Positions 62,960-64,000 of a stretch of DNA of 64,000 nt are shown here, piece after piece. The stretch is from NCBI RefSeq assembly GCF_001039355.2, contig NW_019775790.1, forward strand, positions 87,384 through 151,383, written 5' to 3'. A program made the position numbers and the translations under genes. How positions within the stretch are numbered: the stretch's first letter is position 1; each line of letters starts with the position of its first letter. This DNA comes from Lingula anatina. Its lineage: Eukaryota > Brachiopoda > Lingulata > Lingulida > Lingulidae. A model generated the notes under the pieces. It ran no database searches. It worked only from the letters and a program-made list of their open reading frames with translations, and had not been told where the DNA came from.

Positions 62960-64000
62960 GCCCGGCGACATTAAGACTACCACCGTAAAGCATTACATTC
63001 ATTTCTGCCTACATCTCAAGACACCAGACACCTGTGCATGACTCGACGAGGGTAAAAATAGAACTGATAGCGTCTTTGCCAGTCAGTACGGTTCTTTAAC
63101 AATTTTAAAGAAAAAATGAGATTTTTAGAACAAGTTAATTTTTCAACAGCAAACGCTCCACTGACAACTGTCTCATATTACGAGCAGAAAAATGACGTTG
63201 AAAAATTGTTGTCACCATGACATGGTTGTTGATATAGGAGTAGGCGACTGATAATGGATGGGTCTGGGGCCTTTTCATATTTTTCATTGTTGCAGAGAGT
63301 CTTACGCCACACCCAAGGAGAGCAGCGAAAACAAGAGTCAACTTGGATCTGTGTTGTAGGACCCCTGCCTGGCCATTGCAAGCAAGAATGGGGACTCGTT
63401 TTATGTTCGTGATATTCTTAATCTTATCTTCGTGACTAATATTAATTATAAACAAGGAAGTTCGTTTTCATTCAACGTTGTACTTAACCTTTTGTTGCGA
63501 AGCATATCTTTATTTCGTGACAAATTGTTGGCCTGATTGTTTTGACTGATGCATAAATGTCACGATAAAATAATGTCAGATGATAGATAGTTTTGCATGA
63601 CTGTGTAATGACATTTCTTTAAAAGAGGTTATCAATTTCATCATAACTAAGCGGAATCTGAGGAGATATTTTGGATCTGATACAATGTACCTGATGTACT
63701 GCGAAAATAATGACATATTTATAATCTTATCTCTTCAAAATAGTTATGAATATTTTCACGAGTTCAGATTTTTCAAAACTGGGAAGAATTATTTAAGTCA
63801 GTTGACGCACGGTCATTTCACAAGACACGATAGAGGGTGGAGGAGTGGAGCAAGGGTATTGTCTGCACATACACACACACACACACACGCACTCACACAC
63901 ACGCACACACACACTGGCCTTGCCTAATATGATAATGCTAAAACACTGAGCAACGCTTTCGCGTTTATATTTTAAGTAGTAGCTACTGTAAATGTAAATT
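62960..64000. other. Right flank, no gene recognised
   Basis: It contains a moderately GC-rich block at about 63180-63400 with an open frame on minus (63455-63135, 106 codons) that has no recognisable domain, and an (AC)n microsatellite at 63868-63914. A real first exon of a gene beyond the window cannot be excluded. Confidence 0.35.
63868..63914. repeat. (AC)n microsatellite
   Basis: CA/AC dinucleotide run with a few G interruptions near the right edge. Confidence 0.85.

Noticed and set aside
63135-63455. 106-codon open frame on minus in a moderately GC-rich block
   Set aside because: No family recognised and no promoter or exon borders that I trust; kept only as a remark in the flank entry.

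Overview
The window looks like nuclear DNA of an invertebrate animal: it is AT-rich, genes are split by many GT-AG introns, microsatellites are frequent, and a CR1/Jockey-like LINE tail and several foldback elements are present. No prokaryotic features were seen. The four recognisable proteins are general bilaterian ones. A marine lophotrochozoan such as a mollusc, annelid or brachiopod is my guess, but the sequence alone does not settle the species. All exon joins below were worked out by hand from splice sites and reading phase.

Layout. (1) Positions 1-28,790, minus strand: the 5' half of a BCL9/legless-like Wnt co-activator, identified by its Pygo-binding HD1 segment at 137-223. Its introns are very long (about 10 and 17 kb), and the rest of the gene lies beyond the left edge. 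(2) 29,914-31,290, plus strand: a complete four-exon LC3-type ATG8 gene (122 aa) whose protein ends exactly at the conjugation glycine. (3) 33,228-37,209, minus strand: a complete seven-exon di-N-acetylchitobiase gene (CTBS, GH18, 394 aa). (4) 37,552-51,805, plus strand: a complete 26-exon synaptojanin gene (1507 aa; Sac1, inositol 5-phosphatase, RRM-like and proline-rich regions). It is divergent from CTBS, with only 342 bp between the start codons. (5) 51,806-64,000: repeat-rich flank with LINE fragments, MITE-like elements, and two direct duplications whose boundaries carry single N bases, which points to assembly artefacts. Inside this flank, at 57,542-59,155, sits an unrecognised gene for a basic 216-aa protein. 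It has a TATA box and initiator at canonical spacing, an ATG-free spliced leader, and an upstream cluster of CRE/ATF-type TGACGT sites.

Functionally, LC3 (autophagosome) and CTBS (lysosomal glycan breakdown) belong to the autophagy-lysosome axis. Synaptojanin controls PI(4)P/PI(4,5)P2 in endocytosis and autophagosome maturation. E-box/M-box motifs of the TFEB/MITF type occur in both divergent promoter regions. BCL9 acts in Wnt/beta-catenin transcription and has no evident link to the others. The strongest candidate for something undescribed is the orphan CRE-rich gene at 57.5-59.2 kb.
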